Positions 61,516 to 64,000 of a DNA stretch of 64,000 nucleotides are shown here, piece after piece. Source of the DNA: CBDCWO01 sp965223405 (GTDB taxonomy: Bacteria > Bacteroidota > Bacteroidia > Chitinophagales > Saprospiraceae); contig CBDCWO010000006.1 of the NCBI GenBank assembly GCA_965223405.1, positions 1,736,001-1,800,000 of the forward strand. Direction: 5' to 3'. The notes beneath the pieces are model-generated. The model did no database searches, was not told the origin of the DNA, and worked only from the letters and a program-made list of their open reading frames with translations. A program made the position numbers and the translations under genes. How positions within the stretch are numbered: the first letter of the stretch is position 1; each line of letters starts with the position of its first letter.

Positions 61516-63719
61516 TAATGCTGTATAATCAAATTATCGCTAAATATTCTTTGTTCTGAAATTAGCACAATTCGATAATACCCATTTGGTAAATTGGAAG
61601 TTTCAATTAAGACTTTTGGATTATTGAACTTTTCATGGTAACACAACCTCCCATTCAGGTCGAAGAGGCGAACCGTAAACTCCTTTCCCAAAAATTCTTG
61701 GCTTTCAATGGTAATTCCCCGATCAGCCGGATTCGGAAACATTGCGATATCATTCTCCTCAAAACTAGTGATATCTGAAGTCTCAGAAACCACAAACACC
61801 TTACTATCAAAAATGACGGTATCATTTTGAGAATGGTCCATTAAGACATAACCGATATGATAGTTACCTTCAAATAACTCATCATATTCCAAATGTAAAT
61901 CTTCATTTCCGTTAACAATGGTAAATATCGCAGATTCATCCACTACTTCAAACCATTCATCGGCGACAAAATCATAACTTTCGTAAAGCAATTGAACCTT
62001 TTCACCCTTTTGCAGTTTGATCCTTTCTTTGGGAGTAATCATGACACTATCTCCATACACTTCAGGGACTATGCTCTCCAATACTATGTTAAAATCTTGA
62101 TCGTACCGATAAGCCAAAACGATATCTCTTTCGTTTTCTTCTCCAGGATTCTGAATTGCTGGAATATGTATTCTGGTGTAATTGTGAATATTGCCCAATG
62201 AATCTTCCAGTTCAAAATCATGTATATCAGTGATATATGCAGGATACCCATTGATCCCTAACCAATAGCCATCCCACTTGTAAGCATAGGTTTCTGTACC
62301 GTTTGGGTTTATCACAATAGTATCAGGGTAGGTCGACCCCAACATTATGTATTCATTCGGGAAACCTTCGAACTCTTCTACCAGGATAACCTGAACCTGT
62401 TCAAGGTCATCATCATGGGAAACTCTGATTGCACTGATAGAGTCATTGCTGATTCCTCTACCTGATCTTAAATAATTCCTTTTCTGACTGATAAAATTAA
62501 AATCCGGATCAGTTTCACCGGAAGGCGGAAGGTTATCGGAATGTGCGGCAGGAGCATATGTATTGACAATAAAATCTTTTACAGAGGCGGAAAAATTTAT
62601 TGGTGAATATTTATCGTTTAGTATAGCTTCAGTTTCATCTTCTTCAACAAGTACATTATGGGGTATATACATTGAAATTCCCGTAGCCAAAGGTCTGGTC
62701 ATATCCTTCACATTATGAATCACAGCATTTTTAACAGCTGACAGAACCGCATCGGCCTCCATTGATAAGTCAGGATCCACACTCTTTAATCGTTTCATTA
62801 AATCTCCCACATCTACCATATCTTCTGAATATTCGGGATTTTTTATCGATTTGGAATATTCTTCTGCTTCGCCCCGGGCTTTATGTAAACTACGTACTTT
62901 AGAGTCCTGCTTGATTCTATCAAATAAAGTCTCCAAAGTTGATTCTAGGGTAGATATCTTCGACAAATCTATTATAGCCAATGTAACATTGGAAGTCTCT
63001 TCTTGCTCCGCTTGGGCTTTGAAACCATCCACTACTATTCGGCCCAGTACATCGCCAGTAGTCGCATTACCTCCTTCCATAGCTTGAATAATGGGTGTAT
63101 AGTTCCAACCATGACCTGGTTCTGTTTCTTCGGATCCAATAAAATAGGAGCCATAGTCTTTTAGACTGGATTGAACTTCCAGGGTTGCCATCAGACAAGC
63201 ATCAAATCCAATTATTTCAAAACGATTACCGGTTTTAACATAATCCGTTTTGCCAACGGCATCGGTAATTTGAGGAACCGACATTTGCATATTGGAAGTT
63301 TCATCAACACCATACCCTCGTATGTCAGCACCATGATTCCAGAAAGTGAGCATAATTTTATTAGCAGGATAATTTTGTATTCCCCAATTGACAAAGTCAG
63401 TAATATTTTGGGGAGTAGACATAGCATTATCCGAAGCTTGGAATTCAAGTGGCATTTGCTCTCCATCTTTAATCAGCCAGCTCTTCGGCGTTCGCCATCC
63501 GTCTTTATTTGCCCCTCCGGTCAGAACTACCACATTTACATTATTAGTGGAACCAGCAGCTTTCATTTCTGCCAGGTCATTTGTGCCGGATTCACCTCCG
63601 GATTCCAGGTCCGAACCTACGAGGTATATCAACAAAGTCCAATCCTTGTCCTGACTTATTCCTGATGTCAGCGAAAAAACCATCATTCCAAACAATAGTA
63701 CAAAAACTTGTTTTTTCAT
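61515..63719 (-). CDS. Clostripain-family (C11) cysteine protease with T9SS sorting domain
   Basis: A 734-aa exported protease (signal 'FVLLFGMMVFSLTSGIS'). The C11 caspase-like core spans residues about 25-400: WTLLIYLVGSDLES begins the fold, the catalytic His is in FWNHGADIRGYG (about residue 126) and the catalytic Cys is in GFDACLMATLEV (about residue 174). A beta-rich middle region follows. Residues about 655-734 form a T9SS sorting domain (IAMFPNPADRGITI ... LPNGYYRIVLI). Such enzymes cut after basic residues and are self-activated in known relatives. Its stop directly adjoins the decayed NmrA gene. Confidence 0.9.
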   Translation of the reverse strand: MKKQVFVLLFGMMVFSLTSGISQDKDWTLLIYLVGSDLESGGESGTNDLAEMKAAGSTNNVNVVVLTGGANKDGWRTPKSWLIKDGEQMPLEFQASDNAMSTPQNITDFVNWGIQNYPANKIMLTFWNHGADIRGYGVDETSNMQMSVPQITDAVGKTDYVKTGNRFEIIGFDACLMATLEVQSSLKDYGSYFIGSEETEPGHGWNYTPIIQAMEGGNATTGDVLGRIVVDGFKAQAEQEETSNVTLAIIDLSKISTLESTLETLFDRIKQDSKVRSLHKARGEAEEYSKSIKNPEYSEDMVDVGDLMKRLKSVDPDLSMEADAVLSAVKNAVIHNVKDMTRPLATGISMYIPHNVLVEEDETEAILNDKYSPINFSASVKDFIVNTYAPAAHSDNLPPSGETDPDFNFISQKRNYLRSGRGISNDSISAIRVSHDDDLEQVQVILVEEFEGFPNEYIMLGSTYPDTIVINPNGTETYAYKWDGYWLGINGYPAYITDIHDFELEDSLGNIHNYTRIHIPAIQNPGEENERDIVLAYRYDQDFNIVLESIVPEVYGDSVMITPKERIKLQKGEKVQLLYESYDFVADEWFEVVDESAIFTIVNGNEDLHLEYDELFEGNYHIGYVLMDHSQNDTVIFDSKVFVVSETSDITSFEENDIAMFPNPADRGITIESQEFLGKEFTVRLFDLNGRLCYHEKFNNPKVLIETSNLPNGYYRIVLISEQRIFSDNLIIQH

Positions 63720-64000
63720 TAGTTTGAAGATTTAGGAAAAGTGATATTATTTTTTAATAATAATTATTATTTCGAAGGAAGAATGGATAGATGGGATATA
63801 TTCAATAGATTATTAAAAACAAAGATTACCGATTTACGGCTCTTATATGCCATTACATATGCAAGTTTAAAACCTCTCATCGGCAGTTCCAAATTATTTT
63901 AATAGACAAATGATAGACAATAAGGATTTTACATACTTTAGGGCATCTCCTAAAACGTAAAGTGAGTTCGATAGCCCATTGCACCGGTTTATGAACGGTT
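63720..64000. other. Window end, no gene seen
   Basis: AT-rich sequence upstream of the C11 protease gene. No consensus promoter, repeat or further reading frame is supported before the window ends. Confidence 0.5.

Overview
The window is a chromosomal segment of a moderately AT-rich bacterium of the phylum Bacteroidota, most likely a Saprospiria-like lineage. Four large secreted proteins end in a type IX secretion system (T9SS) C-terminal sorting domain of the 'PNPF...G.Y...' kind. Several families are typical of the phylum: DUF5916, DUF4230, a CzcA-TolC fusion, a PadR plus prefix-domain FtsX permease pair, and the ligase-associated DEXH helicase. The best promoters fit the Bacteroidota consensus (-33 TTG, -7 TAnnTTTG). 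The phylum is inferred from these traits; no rRNA gene lies in the window to fix it. I see no tRNA, rRNA, CRISPR array, intact insertion sequence or prophage.

Layout. 0-13 kb: a secreted DUF4185 protein and an unusual exported RidA-family lipoprotein (one operon), a sulfurtransferase, ruvC, a secreted GH99-like glycosidase, a GyrI-like protein, an overlapping three-gene operon (LPG-synthase-like membrane protein, DUF3108, DUF4230), a GT39-like membrane protein and an M43 metalloprotease lipoprotein. 13-28 kb: a DEXH repair helicase, a VPGCxTC thioredoxin with an MsrA-like tail, the trkA-trkH potassium uptake operon, a nucleotide cyclase with TPRs, a Crp/Fnr regulator followed by a membrane protein and a START-domain protein, a BamA/TamA-like barrel and a TolB-like propeller. 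28-34 kb: a heavy-metal efflux operon (His-rich protein, CzcA fused to TolC, adaptor). 34-46 kb: iolG, a DUF5916 outer-membrane protein, two small exported unknowns, transketolase, PadR with its permease, and a T9SS amidohydrolase.

46-52.4 kb is the most unusual stretch. A hybrid histidine kinase ending in an AraC-type DNA-binding domain is divergent from a compact operon of DUF4395 membrane protein, ArsM-like methyltransferase, DsrE-family sulfur carrier and cysteine desulfurase. The region between them holds a perfect 126-bp direct repeat and a set of ACATnGTTTAAT boxes spaced about 21 and 42 bp, the phasing expected of AraC-type half-sites, just upstream of a consensus -7 box. This looks like a signal-controlled sulfur-transfer and methylation system that I cannot match to a named pathway.

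52.6-64 kb: a two-gene unit of a cytosolic gluzincin metallopeptidase and an MBL-fold hydrolase, a large BNR-repeat secreted protein, a purple-acid-phosphatase-like enzyme, a decayed NmrA-like pseudogene and a T9SS-exported clostripain-family protease.

Intergenic DNA carries at least three long imperfect inverted repeats with CATAGCC in or near their centres (3.9, 10.1 and 15.9 kb). It also carries several short 'phrase' repeats of 7-12 bp period (CTTAGTG, CTCACAGCTCA, CTTCTAACTTCTA, CACTCACACCCA, CGGAAAC) that the genes do not explain.
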